In this document: one piece after another, positions 1-8,047 of the stretch
Position numbering within the stretch: the first letter of the stretch is position 1
Layout: every line of letters starts with the position of its first letter
Assembly: GCA_038110465.1 (NCBI GenBank)
Contig: JAYNJU010000010.1
Span: 1 to 24,251, forward strand
Direction of reading: 5' to 3'
DNA: 24,251 nucleotides
Origin: Marisimplicoccus sp038110465
GTDB taxonomy: Bacteria > Bacteroidota > Bacteroidia > Flavobacteriales > Flavobacteriaceae
The notes under the pieces: model-generated
The model's input: only the letters and a program-made list of their open reading frames with translations
Databases searched by the model: none
Told to the model about the DNA's origin: nothing
Made by a program: the position numbers and the translations under genes

Positions 1-1742
1 CTAATAACCCCTGAGACTTTAAATCTTTTCATATAAGATGTGCCATTTTTTCCATCTCTGTAAATTAGGTTATATACTTTTTCTTTTGATTTAGAATTAA
101 ATAAAGAAACATGTAGTATATTTTTACCAATAAATAACTTGCTATCCACTTTTACTACCTTCATTATTCCTGAATCCGTAAAAACTATTATATCGTCTAA
201 ATCTGAACATTCACAGACAAACTCATCTTTCTTCAAAGATGTTCCAACAAACCCCTCAGTTTTATTTACATACAATTTATGATTCTTTATAGATATAGTT
301 TTTTTATCAACTTCATCAAACTCATTAATTCTAGTTTTCCTTTTATTATCAAATCCATATGTTTTCTTTAGGTGAGAAAAATATTGAATAGTAAAATCTA
401 TAAGGTGTTCTAAATTGTTTTTAACCTCCTCTATGTTTATCTCAATTGAAGATAATTTATCTTTTACTTTATCTAAATCAAATTTTGAGATTTTTCTAAT
501 TGGAATTTCAGTCAATTTTTTAATATCATCAATGGTAATTTCCTTCCTCAATTTATTTTTAAATGGTTGAAGACCAGAGCTAATTGTATCAATTACATCT
601 TCCCATGTTGTTTTTTCTTCTATATTTCTATAAATTCTGTTTTCAATAAAAATTCTTTCTAAAGAAATGGAATGCCATTGAGATTCTAATTCATTTAATT
701 GAATCTCTAATTCTTTTCTTAATAATTCTTTTGTATTATCAGTAGAGATTTTTAAAATTTCTATAACTCCCATAAAATGAGGTTTATTATCTGATATTAT
801 ACAACATATTGGAGAAATTGATACCTCACATTGAGTAAAAGCATAAAGTGCATCAATAGTTTTTTGAATTGATGATCCAGTAGGTAAATAAATTAAAATT
901 TCAACCTCTGCTGAAGTATTATCTTCAATTTTTTTAATTTTCACCTTTCCTTTTTCTGATGCTTTAATGATTGATTCAATAATAGATGCAGTTGTTGTTC
1001 CAAATGGAATTTCTTTAATAAGTATTGTATTCTTATCAAACTTTTCAATAGTAGCTCTTACTTTTACTCTACCACCCCTATTTCCATCATTATAACTTGA
1101 AACATCTATACTCCCACCTGTTTGAAAATCTGGGAATAACTTAAAGCTTTTGCCCTTTAAATATTTAATACTACCATCTATTAACTCATTAAAGTTGTGA
1201 GGTAATATTTTTGTTGAAAGTCCAACTGCAATTCCCTCAGCACCTTGTGCCAATAATAATGGGAATTTAACAGGTAAATGAATAGGCTCCTTTTTCCTTC
1301 CATCATAAGATAATTGCCAATTAGTAGTTTTTGGATTGAAAACAACTTCTAGAGCAAATTTAGAAAGTCTGGCCTCAATATACCTTGAGGCTGCAGCACT
1401 ATCTCCAGTATATATATTACCCCAGTTCCCCTGCATATCAATTAATAATTCTTTCTGACCAACTTGAACTAATGCATCAGAGATACTAGCATCTCCATGA
1501 GGATGGTATTGCATGGTGGTACCTACTATATTTGCTACTTTATTATATCTGCCATCTTCAAGATCAAACATTGAATGAAGTATTCTTCTTTGGACTGGTT
1601 TTAATCCATCCATCAAATCAGGAACAGCTCTTTCTAAAATTACATATGATGCGTAATCTAAAAACCATTCTTTATACATACCTCCAACTTTGGTTAGGTA
1701 TTTATTTTCAACTGGATTTATTTCATCTTCAATTTCATTCAT
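1..1742 (-). CDS. parC: DNA topoisomerase IV / gyrase-like subunit A, partial (C-terminal end off the window)
   Basis: This is the DNA-cleaving subunit of a type IIA topoisomerase, which passes one duplex through another to decatenate or relax DNA. The ATG at 1742-1740 opens a frame that stays open to the window edge (about 580 codons). Early residues show the A-subunit core: 'MDGLKPVQRRIL' (44-55), 'HPHGDASISDAL' (80-91), 'QGNWGNIYTGDSAAASRY' (104-121). Arg120-Tyr121 match the catalytic pair of E. coli GyrA (Tyr122) and ParC (Tyr120). A helical region and a start of the C-terminal repeat domain follow. Family members run to roughly 850-900 residues, so about a third is missing. The start overlaps the end of parE by 8 nt (ATGAATGA), implying coupled translation. 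Pairing with ParE favours topoisomerase IV over gyrase, but the A subunits are hard to separate without the C-terminal domain. Confidence 0.93.
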   Translation of the reverse strand, partial: MNEIEDEINPVENKYLTKVGGMYKEWFLDYASYVILERAVPDLMDGLKPVQRRILHSMFDLEDGRYNKVANIVGTTMQYHPHGDASISDALVQVGQKELLIDMQGNWGNIYTGDSAAASRYIEARLSKFALEVVFNPKTTNWQLSYDGRKKEPIHLPVKFPLLLAQGAEGIAVGLSTKILPHNFNELIDGSIKYLKGKSFKLFPDFQTGGSIDVSSYNDGNRGGRVKVRATIEKFDKNTILIKEIPFGTTTASIIESIIKASEKGKVKIKKIEDNTSAEVEILIYLPTGSSIQKTIDALYAFTQCEVSISPICCIISDNKPHFMGVIEILKISTDNTKELLRKELEIQLNELESQWHSISLERIFIENRIYRNIEEKTTWEDVIDTISSGLQPFKNKLRKEITIDDIKKLTEIPIRKISKFDLDKVKDKLSSIEINIEEVKNNLEHLIDFTIQYFSHLKKTYGFDNKRKTRINEFDEVDKKTISIKNHKLYVNKTEGFVGTSLKKDEFVCECSDLDDIIVFTDSGIMKVVKVDSKLFIGKNILHVSLFNSKSKEKVYNLIYRDGKNGTSYMKRFKVSGVI

Positions 1743-3597
1743 TTGAATTATCGTTTACTAAATCTAATTCTACTTTAAGATTATCTATAATAAATTGTTG
1801 CCTGTCCGGTGTATTTTTCCCCATATAAAAGTTGAGAAGGTCTTCAATTGTTGTAGAATGATCAATAACAACAGGATCTAGCTTGATATTATCACCAATA
1901 AAGTTCTTAAATTCATCAGGTGAAATTTCACCTAAACCTTTAAATCTGGTTATCTCAAATTTACTTTTGGATGAGTTTATAATTTCATTTTTTTCCTTTT
2001 CACTGTAGCAATAATGTGTCTTTTCTTTATTTCTAACTCTAAATATTGGAGTTTGAAGAATATAGAGATGACCATTTTTAATAAGTTCAGGAAAAAACTG
2101 TAGGAAAAAAGTTATAATTAGCAATCTTATATGCATGCCATCTACATCTGCATCAGTTGCAATGACTATATTGTTATATCTTAAGTCTTCTATGCTATCC
2201 TCAATATTTAAAGCTGCTTGAAGTAAATTAAATTCTTCATTTTCATATACAATTTTCTTAGTCATACCATAAGAATTTAGTGGTTTACCTCTTAAACTAA
2301 ATACGGCTTGAGTATTTACATCTCTTGATTTTGTTATTGAACCACTAGCAGAATCACCTTCAGTAATAAATATTGTAGAGTCTAATCTATTAGATTTCTT
2401 CAACTCATTTAAGTGAACTCTACAGTCTCTTAGCTTTTTGTTATGAAGACTTGCTTTTTTTGCTCTTTCTCTTGCTAATTTTCTAATACCTGAAAGTTCT
2501 TTTCTTTCTCTCTCTGCCTGAACAATTTTGCTTTGAATGAAATCTGCAGCTTCAGGGTTTTTATGTAAATAGTCATCTAATTCTTTTTTAATGAATTCAT
2601 TAATAAATACTCTAACTGATTTTAGGCCTTTACCCATTTCAGTAGAACCTAATTTTGTTTTTGTTTGAGATTCAAAAATAGGCTCCATAACCTTAATACT
2701 TATTGCAGAAATAATTGATTTTCTGATATCTGATGAGTCATAGTTTTTATTATAGTATTCTCTTATTGTTTTTACAAATGCTTCTCTAAATGCTGCTTGA
2801 TGAGTTCCGCCTTGTACTGTGTATTGACCATTAACAAAAGAATAGTATTCTTCACTATATTGAGATTTAGAATGAGTTATTGCAACCTCAATATCATCAC
2901 CTATTAAATGTATGATAGGATATAAAAAATCTTGAGAATTAGATTGATCCTCTATTAAATCTTTTAGACCAGACTCTGAATGGAACCTTTCACCATTTAA
3001 TTTGATAGTTAGTCCTGGATTAAGATACACATAGAATTTTATCATTTTTTCTACATATTCTAATCTATACTTAAAATTCTTAAATATTGACTTATCTGGA
3101 GAAAACTCTACATATGTCCCATTCTTTTGATCACTAGATTGTAAATCTTCATTTACTAAAACACCAAGCTCAAACTCAGCAGACTTACTTTTTCCGTCTC
3201 TGTTTGAAAACACTTTAAAAGAGGATGACAAAGCATTCACAGCTTTTGTTCCAACTCCATTAAGTCCTACAGATTTTTTAAATGCTCTAGTATCATATTT
3301 ACCTCCAGTATTCATTTTAGAGACTACTTCTACTACTTTACCAATAGGAATTCCTCTTCCATAATCTCTAACAGAGACTAAATCATCATTAATATTAACA
3401 TCTATTATTTTCCCCTCACCCATAACAAATTCGTCAATACAATTGTCTATAATTTCTTTTAACAATACATATATACCGTCATCTGGAGAAGAACCATCAC
3501 CTGACTTTCCTATATACATTCCAGGTCTAAGTCTAATATGCTCTCTCCAATCTAGGGATTTAATATTCTCTTCTGTATAATTAGATGTATTGGCCAT
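1735..3597 (-). CDS. parE: DNA topoisomerase IV subunit B (ATPase)
   Basis: This is the ATP-driven gate subunit of a type IIA topoisomerase, partner of the A subunit that follows. It has 620 residues. The GHKL ATPase domain shows 'KEIIDN' (catalytic Glu48, Mg-binding Asn52), 'DYGRGIP' (78-84) and the ATP lid 'GLNGVGTKAVNAL' (111-123). A transducer domain with 'GGTHQAAF' follows. The TOPRIM domain has 'TEGDSA' (Glu413) and 'ATDADVDG' (Asp482, Asp484), the metal-binding acidic residues, then 'RFKGLGEI'. There is no large TOPRIM insertion, and the short length fits ParE of Bacteroidota. The start lies 15 nt after the ychF stop, behind an A-rich tract, and the stop overlaps the parC start, so ychF, parE and parC are probably co-transcribed. 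Confidence in a type IIA B subunit is near certain; ParE rather than GyrB is an inference from length and the linked A subunit. Confidence 0.94.
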   Translation of the reverse strand: MANTSNYTEENIKSLDWREHIRLRPGMYIGKSGDGSSPDDGIYVLLKEIIDNCIDEFVMGEGKIIDVNINDDLVSVRDYGRGIPIGKVVEVVSKMNTGGKYDTRAFKKSVGLNGVGTKAVNALSSSFKVFSNRDGKSKSAEFELGVLVNEDLQSSDQKNGTYVEFSPDKSIFKNFKYRLEYVEKMIKFYVYLNPGLTIKLNGERFHSESGLKDLIEDQSNSQDFLYPIIHLIGDDIEVAITHSKSQYSEEYYSFVNGQYTVQGGTHQAAFREAFVKTIREYYNKNYDSSDIRKSIISAISIKVMEPIFESQTKTKLGSTEMGKGLKSVRVFINEFIKKELDDYLHKNPEAADFIQSKIVQAERERKELSGIRKLARERAKKASLHNKKLRDCRVHLNELKKSNRLDSTIFITEGDSASGSITKSRDVNTQAVFSLRGKPLNSYGMTKKIVYENEEFNLLQAALNIEDSIEDLRYNNIVIATDADVDGMHIRLLIITFFLQFFPELIKNGHLYILQTPIFRVRNKEKTHYCYSEKEKNEIINSSKSKFEITRFKGLGEISPDEFKNFIGDNIKLDPVVIDHSTTIEDLLNFYMGKNTPDRQQFIIDNLKVELDLVNDNSNE

Positions 3598-3612
3598 TTT
3601 TTTTTAAATATA

Positions 3613-4704
3613 CTAATTGTTAAATCTAAAGTGCATAATATCACCATCAGAGACAATATAATCTTTTCCTTCAAGTCTCATTTTACCTGCTTCCTTAACT
3701 TTAACCTCTGACCCATATTCCATAAAATCATTGTAATTAATAACTTCAGCACATATGAATCCTTTTTGAAAATCTGTATGAATTTGACCAGCAGCGTCGT
3801 ATGCAGAATCACCTACTCTAATTGTCCATCCTCTTACTTCTTGTTTACCAGCTGTAAAGTAAGAGTGTAGATTTAATAGTTTATATGAGGCCCTGATTAA
3901 CTTATTGGAACCTGACTCATCAAGTCCTAAATCTTCTAGAAACATTCTTTTTTCTTCTTCTGAATCAAGCTCATTAATTTCAGACTCTATTTTGGCTGAA
4001 ATAATTATTACTTTAACATCGTTACCTTTAACAAGTTGTTTTACTTTTTCAACATGATCATTTCCATTAAGAACATCTGATTCTCCAACATTACAAACAT
4101 AAAGAATCGGCTTGAAGGATATTAATTCTAATGGTTTTATAAATTCTTGAAATTCATCTTCTGAAAAATCATTTTTATTAATCGAAACATTTTCCAGAGA
4201 TGACTTAACTCTCTCTAATGTATCAATCTCCTTTTTAGTTTCATTACTACCTGATCTTAATGTTTTTTTTATTTTATCAAGTCTTTTTTCTATAACTTCA
4301 AGGTCTTTGAGAATTAGCTCATATTCAACAACTTCTTTATCTGACAAAGGATTTATTTTTCCATCGACATGGACAACATTTGGATCATCAAAGCATCTTA
4401 GAACATGAATAATAGCATCAGTCTCACGAATATTGGAAAGAAATTTATTTCCCAAACCTTCACCTTTACTTGCTCCTTTAACTAAACCTGCTATATCAAC
4501 AATTTTAACTGTTGTAGGAATTAGCTTTTCAGGTTGAACAATTTCTCTTAGCCTTTCTAACCTAATGTCAGGGACATTTACAATACTAACGTTAGGTTCA
4601 ATAGTACAAAAGGGATAATTTTCACTCTGAGCTTTACTTTTAGAAAGGCAATTAAAAAGAGTTGATTTACCTACATTTGGTAATCCTACAATTCCTACTT
4701 TCAT
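3613..4704 (-). CDS. ychF: redox-regulated ribosome-binding ATPase YchF (OLA1 family)
   Basis: YchF is an Obg-family P-loop NTPase that binds ribosomes and hydrolyses ATP in preference to GTP. The protein has 363 residues, the normal family length. The P-loop 'GLPNVGKST' lies at 7-15 and the G3 region 'DIAGLVKGAS' follows. The G4 position reads N205-V-G-E208 in place of NKxD, which is the hallmark that gives YchF its ATP preference. A coiled-coil insertion (about 130-190) and the C-terminal TGS-like domain ('VRGWTIRVGDSAYDAAGQIH') complete the architecture. The gene starts 3 nt after the ferredoxin stop and ends 15 nt before parE, so it sits in the middle of a minus-strand operon. Identification is firm; the exact cellular role of YchF remains only partly understood in any bacterium. 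Confidence 0.96.
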   Translation of the reverse strand: MKVGIVGLPNVGKSTLFNCLSKSKAQSENYPFCTIEPNVSIVNVPDIRLERLREIVQPEKLIPTTVKIVDIAGLVKGASKGEGLGNKFLSNIRETDAIIHVLRCFDDPNVVHVDGKINPLSDKEVVEYELILKDLEVIEKRLDKIKKTLRSGSNETKKEIDTLERVKSSLENVSINKNDFSEDEFQEFIKPLELISFKPILYVCNVGESDVLNGNDHVEKVKQLVKGNDVKVIIISAKIESEINELDSEEEKRMFLEDLGLDESGSNKLIRASYKLLNLHSYFTAGKQEVRGWTIRVGDSAYDAAGQIHTDFQKGFICAEVINYNDFMEYGSEVKVKEAGKMRLEGKDYIVSDGDIMHFRFNN

Positions 4705-4707
4705 TAA

Positions 4708-5055
4708 TTATTTATGCATAAATTTTTGTTTAGACAAAAGTTCATTTTCTGTCTCTACATTATTTTCGTCAGGTACACAACAATCAACAGGACAAACTGC
4801 TGCACATTGAGGTTCTTCATGAAAACCCATACATTCTGTACATTTATCGGGAACTATAAAAAATACCTCATCAGAAATTGGTAAATTCAAAGTATCAGAA
4901 TTTACTTTATTACCATTTGGAAGGATTACATCTCCTTTAAGTGATGTTCCTTTACTATAATTCCATGATTCTTGACCTTCATATATAGCATTATTGGGGC
5001 ATTCAGGTTCACAAGCACCACAATTAATACATTCTTCTGTTATGATTATTGCCAT
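4708..5055 (-). CDS. 2[4Fe-4S] dicluster ferredoxin
   Basis: A small cytosolic electron carrier of 115 residues. Two cluster-binding motifs are visible: Cys9-x2-Cys12-x2-Cys15-x3-Cys19-Pro, and Cys72-x2-Cys75-x8-Cys84-x3-Cys88-Pro. The eight-residue gap in the second motif is typical of Alvin-type (Allochromatium-like) ferredoxins. Extra cysteines at 92 and 93 follow the second motif. A segment of about 50 residues separates the motifs, which I recall as usual in Bacteroidota versions. The redox partner cannot be read from the sequence. It is the first gene of the minus-strand group, 3 nt before ychF, and faces serC across a 122-bp control region. A TAnnTTTG box lies 11 bp upstream of the ATG. 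Confidence 0.92.
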   Translation of the reverse strand: MAIIITEECINCGACEPECPNNAIYEGQESWNYSKGTSLKGDVILPNGNKVNSDTLNLPISDEVFFIVPDKCTECMGFHEEPQCAAVCPVDCCVPDENNVETENELLSKQKFMHK

Positions 5056-5066
5056 CTTATCTTGAG

Positions 5067-5074
5067 CAAAAATA
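5067..5074 (-). promoter_or_regulatory. candidate -7 box for the ferredoxin operon
   Basis: Read on the minus strand this is TATTTTTG, an exact match to the Bacteroidota -7 consensus TAnnTTTG. It ends 11 bp before the ferredoxin ATG, giving a very short leader. No TTG is found at the expected distance upstream (about 19-20 bp), so the -33 element is weak or absent. Such boxes arise by chance in AT-rich DNA, but this is the only perfect match on this strand of the control region. Confidence 0.4.
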
Positions 5075-5109
5075 ACATGTATTGTTTAATCTTTGTTAAC
5101 AATTTTTAC

Positions 5110-5124
5110 ATAATTTAAAATTAT
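5110..5124. promoter_or_regulatory. candidate operator: 15-bp perfect palindrome
   Basis: ATAATTTAAAATTAT is perfectly symmetric around position 5117. It lies near the middle of the divergent region, just upstream of the proposed serC -33 TTG and about 55 bp upstream of the ferredoxin start. The position would suit a regulator acting on both promoters. AT-only palindromes are common in DNA of this composition, so confidence is low. Confidence 0.3.
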
Positions 5125-5130
5125 CAATTA

Positions 5131-5160
5131 TTGCTTATTAATCTTAAGTTTAGATATTTG
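5131..5160 (+). promoter_or_regulatory. candidate serC promoter (TTG, 19 bp, GATATTTG)
   Basis: TTG at 5131-5133 is followed after 19 bp by GATATTTG at 5153-5160. The spacing fits the Bacteroidota -33/-7 promoter, and the -7 box differs from TAnnTTTG only at its first two bases (GA for TA). The box ends 17 bp before the serC ATG. It is the best two-part promoter match in this control region, though the -7 match is imperfect. Confidence 0.35.
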
Positions 5161-5177
5161 CAAAGATTAAAAATAAG

Positions 5178-6239
5178 ATGGTACATAACTTTAGCGCTGG
5201 ACCTTCAATTTTACCAGATGAAGTATTTACAGATTCAGCTTCTGCTATTAAAAATTTTGATAACACTGGATTATCTATTCTAGAAATTTCTCATAGAAGT
5301 AAAGAATTTATTTCTGTCATGAGTGAAGCACAGAAACTTACTTTGGAGATAGCAGGTTTAAATAATAATGATTATAGTTGTTTATTTCTCCAAGGTGGTG
5401 CTAGTCTTCAATTTTTAATGGTAGCATATAACTTTCTAAATAACAAGGCTGGTTACATTAATACTGGAAGTTGGTCTTCAAAAGCTATGAAAGAAGCCTT
5501 GCTTTTTGGTGAAGTTACAGAAATTGCTTCTTCAAAAGATTCAAATTTTAATTATATACCTAAAGATTATTCAATTACAGATAAATTTGATTACATACAT
5601 GTAACATCAAACAATACTATTTATGGAACTCAATTTAAATCATTCCCAAAAACAGATTTACCGCTCTTCGCAGATATGAGTTCTGATATTTTTTCAAGAA
5701 AAATTGATTTTTCTTCTTTTGATCTTATTTATGCTGGAGCTCAAAAAAATCTTGGTCCTGCTGGAGTAACATTAGTAATTATTAAAAACAATCTTTTAGA
5801 AAAAGTTAAGAGGAAAGTACCTTCAATGTTAAATTACAGACTTCATATAGAACAAGAAAGTTCATTTAATACTCCACCTGTCTTTCCTATTTATTGTGTA
5901 TTGCTAAACTTAAGACTTATAAAATCTAAAGGGCTTAAATTAATTGAAAGAAATAATATCGAAAAATCTAATTTGATATACAATGAAATTGATAGAAACA
6001 GTTGTTTTAAAGGATTTTCTTCATTAGATGATAGAAGTGCAATGAATGCTACTTTTAATTTAATTGAAGGATATGATGGTGATTTATTTAATAAAATATG
6101 TAAAGAGAATAATATATCTGGTATTAATGGACATAGATCTGTAGGTGGTTATAGAGCATCTATATATAATGCCTTAAAAATTAAAAGTGTTGAAACACTA
6201 GTAAGCTGCATGCAAGAATTTGAATCTAAATCTAAATAA
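5178..6239 (+). CDS. serC: phosphoserine aminotransferase SerC
   Basis: This PLP enzyme converts 3-phosphohydroxypyruvate and glutamate into phosphoserine and 2-oxoglutarate, the second step of serine synthesis; it also acts in pyridoxal phosphate synthesis in bacteria with the DXP-dependent route. The protein has 353 residues, normal for the family. The N-terminus 'NFSAGPSILP' is the typical SerC opening. 'LFLQGGASLQF' (69-79) forms part of the phosphate pocket. 'YAGAQKNLGPAG' carries the PLP lysine, Lys190, and 'HRSVGGYRASIYNAL' near the C-terminus is the other family signature. The stop TAA is followed after one base by serA, so the two serine genes are an operon. I see no phosphoserine phosphatase here; it must lie elsewhere. 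Confidence 0.97.
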   Translation: MVHNFSAGPSILPDEVFTDSASAIKNFDNTGLSILEISHRSKEFISVMSEAQKLTLEIAGLNNNDYSCLFLQGGASLQFLMVAYNFLNNKAGYINTGSWSSKAMKEALLFGEVTEIASSKDSNFNYIPKDYSITDKFDYIHVTSNNTIYGTQFKSFPKTDLPLFADMSSDIFSRKIDFSSFDLIYAGAQKNLGPAGVTLVIIKNNLLEKVKRKVPSMLNYRLHIEQESSFNTPPVFPIYCVLLNLRLIKSKGLKLIERNNIEKSNLIYNEIDRNSCFKGFSSLDDRSAMNATFNLIEGYDGDLFNKICKENNISGINGHRSVGGYRASIYNALKIKSVETLVSCMQEFESKSK

Positions 6240-6240
6240 A

Positions 6241-7191
6241 ATGAAAATATTAGCTAATGATGGTATTTCAGAATCTGGAAAAATTAAACTTGAACAATAT
6301 GGATTTATAGTTGATCTTACCTCAGTTGCACAAAATCAACTAATAGATTATATAAATGAAAATTCAGTATCAACACTTTTAGTGAGAAGTGCTACTCAAG
6401 TAAGAAAAGATATAATTGATAGCTGTCCTAGCCTAAAAATTATTGGAAGAGGTGGTGTTGGAATGGATAACATTGATGTTGAATATGCCAAATCCAAAGG
6501 AATTCATGTAATAAATACTCCAGCAGCTTCATCTAAATCAGTAGCGGAGTTAGTTTTCGCACATCTATTCGGCTGTGTAAGATTTCTTCACGAATCAAAT
6601 AGATTAATGCCATTGGATGGAGATTCTAAATTTAAAGAGTTAAAGAAATCCTTTTCTGCCGGTAAAGAACTTTCAGGAAAAAAAATTGGCATTATAGGCT
6701 TTGGAAGAATAGGTCAAGAAGTAGCTAAAATTGCTCTTGGAATTGGAATGGAAGTAATATACCATGACAAGTACATTGATAAAGCTAGAATTGATTTAAC
6801 ATTTTATGATAATCAAAATATAACTTTTAATCTTAATTCATCTGATTTAAATAAAGTACTTGAAGTTTCTGATTTTATAACAATTCATATTCCAGCATCT
6901 AATAAATATCTTATTGATAAAGAAGAATTTGAAATAATGAAGGATCAAGTTGGCATACTTAATCTTTCTAGAGGAGGAATTATAAATGAAGTTGAATTAT
7001 TAAAATCAATAGACAGTGGAAAGATATCTTTCGCTGGAATTGACACATTTGAGAATGAACCGGTACCTAGTATAAAAGTTTTAATGAATAAATCCATTTC
7101 TCTAACTCCACATATAGGTGCAGCTACTAGTGAAGCTCAAGATAGGATTGGTGTCGAATTAGCTGATAAAATAAATGAACTATTTAATTAA
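6241..7191 (+). CDS. serA: D-3-phosphoglycerate dehydrogenase (short, no ACT domain)
   Basis: This NAD-dependent 2-hydroxyacid dehydrogenase probably oxidises 3-phosphoglycerate to 3-phosphohydroxypyruvate, the first committed step of serine synthesis and the substrate supply for SerC. The ATG at 6241 comes 1 nt after the serC stop and gives 316 residues; a further in-frame ATG at 6220 lies inside serC and would add an unneeded leader. Visible motifs: 'GRGGVGMDNID' (69-79), the nucleotide-binding 'GFGRIG' (153-158), and the catalytic Arg244 ('LSRGG'), Glu273 ('ENEP') and His291 ('HIGAAT'). There is no C-terminal ACT domain, so allosteric serine inhibition of the E. coli kind is not expected. 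The role as SerA rather than another hydroxyacid dehydrogenase rests mainly on linkage to serC. Its stop overlaps the next start by one base. Confidence 0.93.
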   Translation: MKILANDGISESGKIKLEQYGFIVDLTSVAQNQLIDYINENSVSTLLVRSATQVRKDIIDSCPSLKIIGRGGVGMDNIDVEYAKSKGIHVINTPAASSKSVAELVFAHLFGCVRFLHESNRLMPLDGDSKFKELKKSFSAGKELSGKKIGIIGFGRIGQEVAKIALGIGMEVIYHDKYIDKARIDLTFYDNQNITFNLNSSDLNKVLEVSDFITIHIPASNKYLIDKEEFEIMKDQVGILNLSRGGIINEVELLKSIDSGKISFAGIDTFENEPVPSIKVLMNKSISLTPHIGAATSEAQDRIGVELADKINELFN

Positions 7192-7496
7192 TGATAAAAA
7201 GACTTAAGCAAAAATGGGGTATCACCTCAAATTTTCAACTATTTATCATATGTGTAGTTTTTGCTATTACAGGATCAACAAGTGCAGCAATTTCAGGTCC
7301 TGTCATTGATTATCTTTTTGGACAGATTGAACTTAATGGATTTTTAAAGCTTACTCTTCAAATAATAATTATTATGCCTATATATCAAGTATTATTGTTA
7401 TTCTTTGGATTTATATTCTTTCAATACAATTTCTTCTTAAAATTTGTAATTAAGTTTTTAAAACTATTTGGATTAGGTTTTTTATTCCGTAATTAA
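7191..7496 (+). CDS. small membrane protein, DUF6787 family
   Basis: A 101-residue protein of unknown function. It begins with a basic stretch and 'WGITSNFQL', then two hydrophobic segments at about 18-45 and 59-84, and ends in a basic/hydrophobic tail 'KFLKLFGLG'. This pattern is what I recall of DUF6787, a small inner-membrane family found in Bacteroidota next to serine-synthesis genes. Its ATG overlaps the serA stop (TAATG), so it is the third gene of the serC operon and probably translationally coupled. The last 15 nt overlap the end of msrA on the other strand. The conserved link to serine synthesis is suggestive, but nothing in the sequence gives a mechanism. Confidence 0.8.
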   Translation: MIKRLKQKWGITSNFQLFIICVVFAITGSTSAAISGPVIDYLFGQIELNGFLKLTLQIIIIMPIYQVLLLFFGFIFFQYNFFLKFVIKFLKLFGLGFLFRN

Positions 7497-8009
7497 ATTC
7501 TGATAATTTAATTTAAGTTTTTGAATTTTTGGATTAATAACTGCTTGACAATAAGCATTTTCAGGATTTTTATTAAAGTAATCATGATGATATTCTTCGG
7601 CTTTAAAAAAGTTCTTTATATCGTTAACCTCAGTTACAATTTTATCGTTATATATCCTTTCGTTTTCAAGTTTCTTTATAAAATTAATTACTTCAGGCCT
7701 TTCATCTAAATTACAAAATATAGCAGATCTATACTGTGTACCAACATCAGCCCCTTGCCTATTAATTGATGTGGGATCATGCATTGAAAAGAATATGCTC
7801 AAAATTTGATTAAGCTTTATTGATTTATCATATTCAACTTTTACAACCTCAACATGATTTGTATAACCTTCACATACCTCTTCATATGTTGGAGAATCAG
7901 TTTTACCACCCATATATCCTGGCAAAGTTGATTTAACTCCTTTAATTTTTTTATAAACAGATTCTATGCACCAAAAACATCCACCACCTAAATAAATGAC
8001 ATTATTCAT
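7482..8009 (-). CDS. msrA: peptide-methionine (S)-S-oxide reductase MsrA
   Basis: MsrA reduces the S epimer of methionine sulfoxide in proteins and free methionine, repairing oxidative damage. The protein has 175 residues. The catalytic motif 'GGGCFWC' places the nucleophile at Cys11 with Cys14 close by. 'SVYKKIKGVKSTLPGYMGG', 'VGTQYRSAIF' and 'AEEYHHDYF' are further family blocks, and the C-terminal 'YCQAVINPKI' contains a candidate resolving cysteine. There is no MsrB domain and no signal peptide, so this is a stand-alone cytosolic enzyme. It converges on the DUF6787 gene with a 15-nt overlap and diverges from the lolD-like gene across 38 bp. Confidence 0.96.
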   Translation of the reverse strand: MNNVIYLGGGCFWCIESVYKKIKGVKSTLPGYMGGKTDSPTYEEVCEGYTNHVEVVKVEYDKSIKLNQILSIFFSMHDPTSINRQGADVGTQYRSAIFCNLDERPEVINFIKKLENERIYNDKIVTEVNDIKNFFKAEEYHHDYFNKNPENAYCQAVINPKIQKLKLNYQNLITE

Positions 8010-8047
8010 TTTTAGATTTTATATTAAAGAATTAATATTGTAAAATT

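Larger units (their letters stand above)
5085..5171. repeat. 11-bp perfect inverted repeat flanking the ferredoxin/serC promoter region
   Basis: TTTAATCTTTG at 5085-5095 is exactly matched by its reverse complement CAAAGATTAAA at 5161-5171. The arms are 65 bp apart and frame the divergent control region; the right arm ends 6 bp before the serC ATG. They could be paired binding sites for a dimeric regulator. The arms are too far apart for a simple terminator hairpin. Regulatory function is inference only. Confidence 0.4.

Noticed and set aside
1532..1828. Open frame on the plus strand across the parC/parE junction
   Set aside because: It lies opposite two certain genes and its translation has no family resemblance; it is a shadow of AT-rich coding DNA.
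1735..3597. GyrB as an alternative name
   Set aside because: The short length and immediate linkage to the A subunit fit ParE better, though gyrase cannot be wholly excluded from the window alone.
6220..6240. Upstream ATG extending serA into serC
   Set aside because: The family start fits 'MKILANDG' at 6241, one base after the serC stop.
8021..8038. AT-only inverted repeat (ATATTAA, AGAA, TTAATAT) between msrA and lolD
   Set aside because: Seven-base arms made only of A and T are expected by chance in DNA of this composition; no further support.
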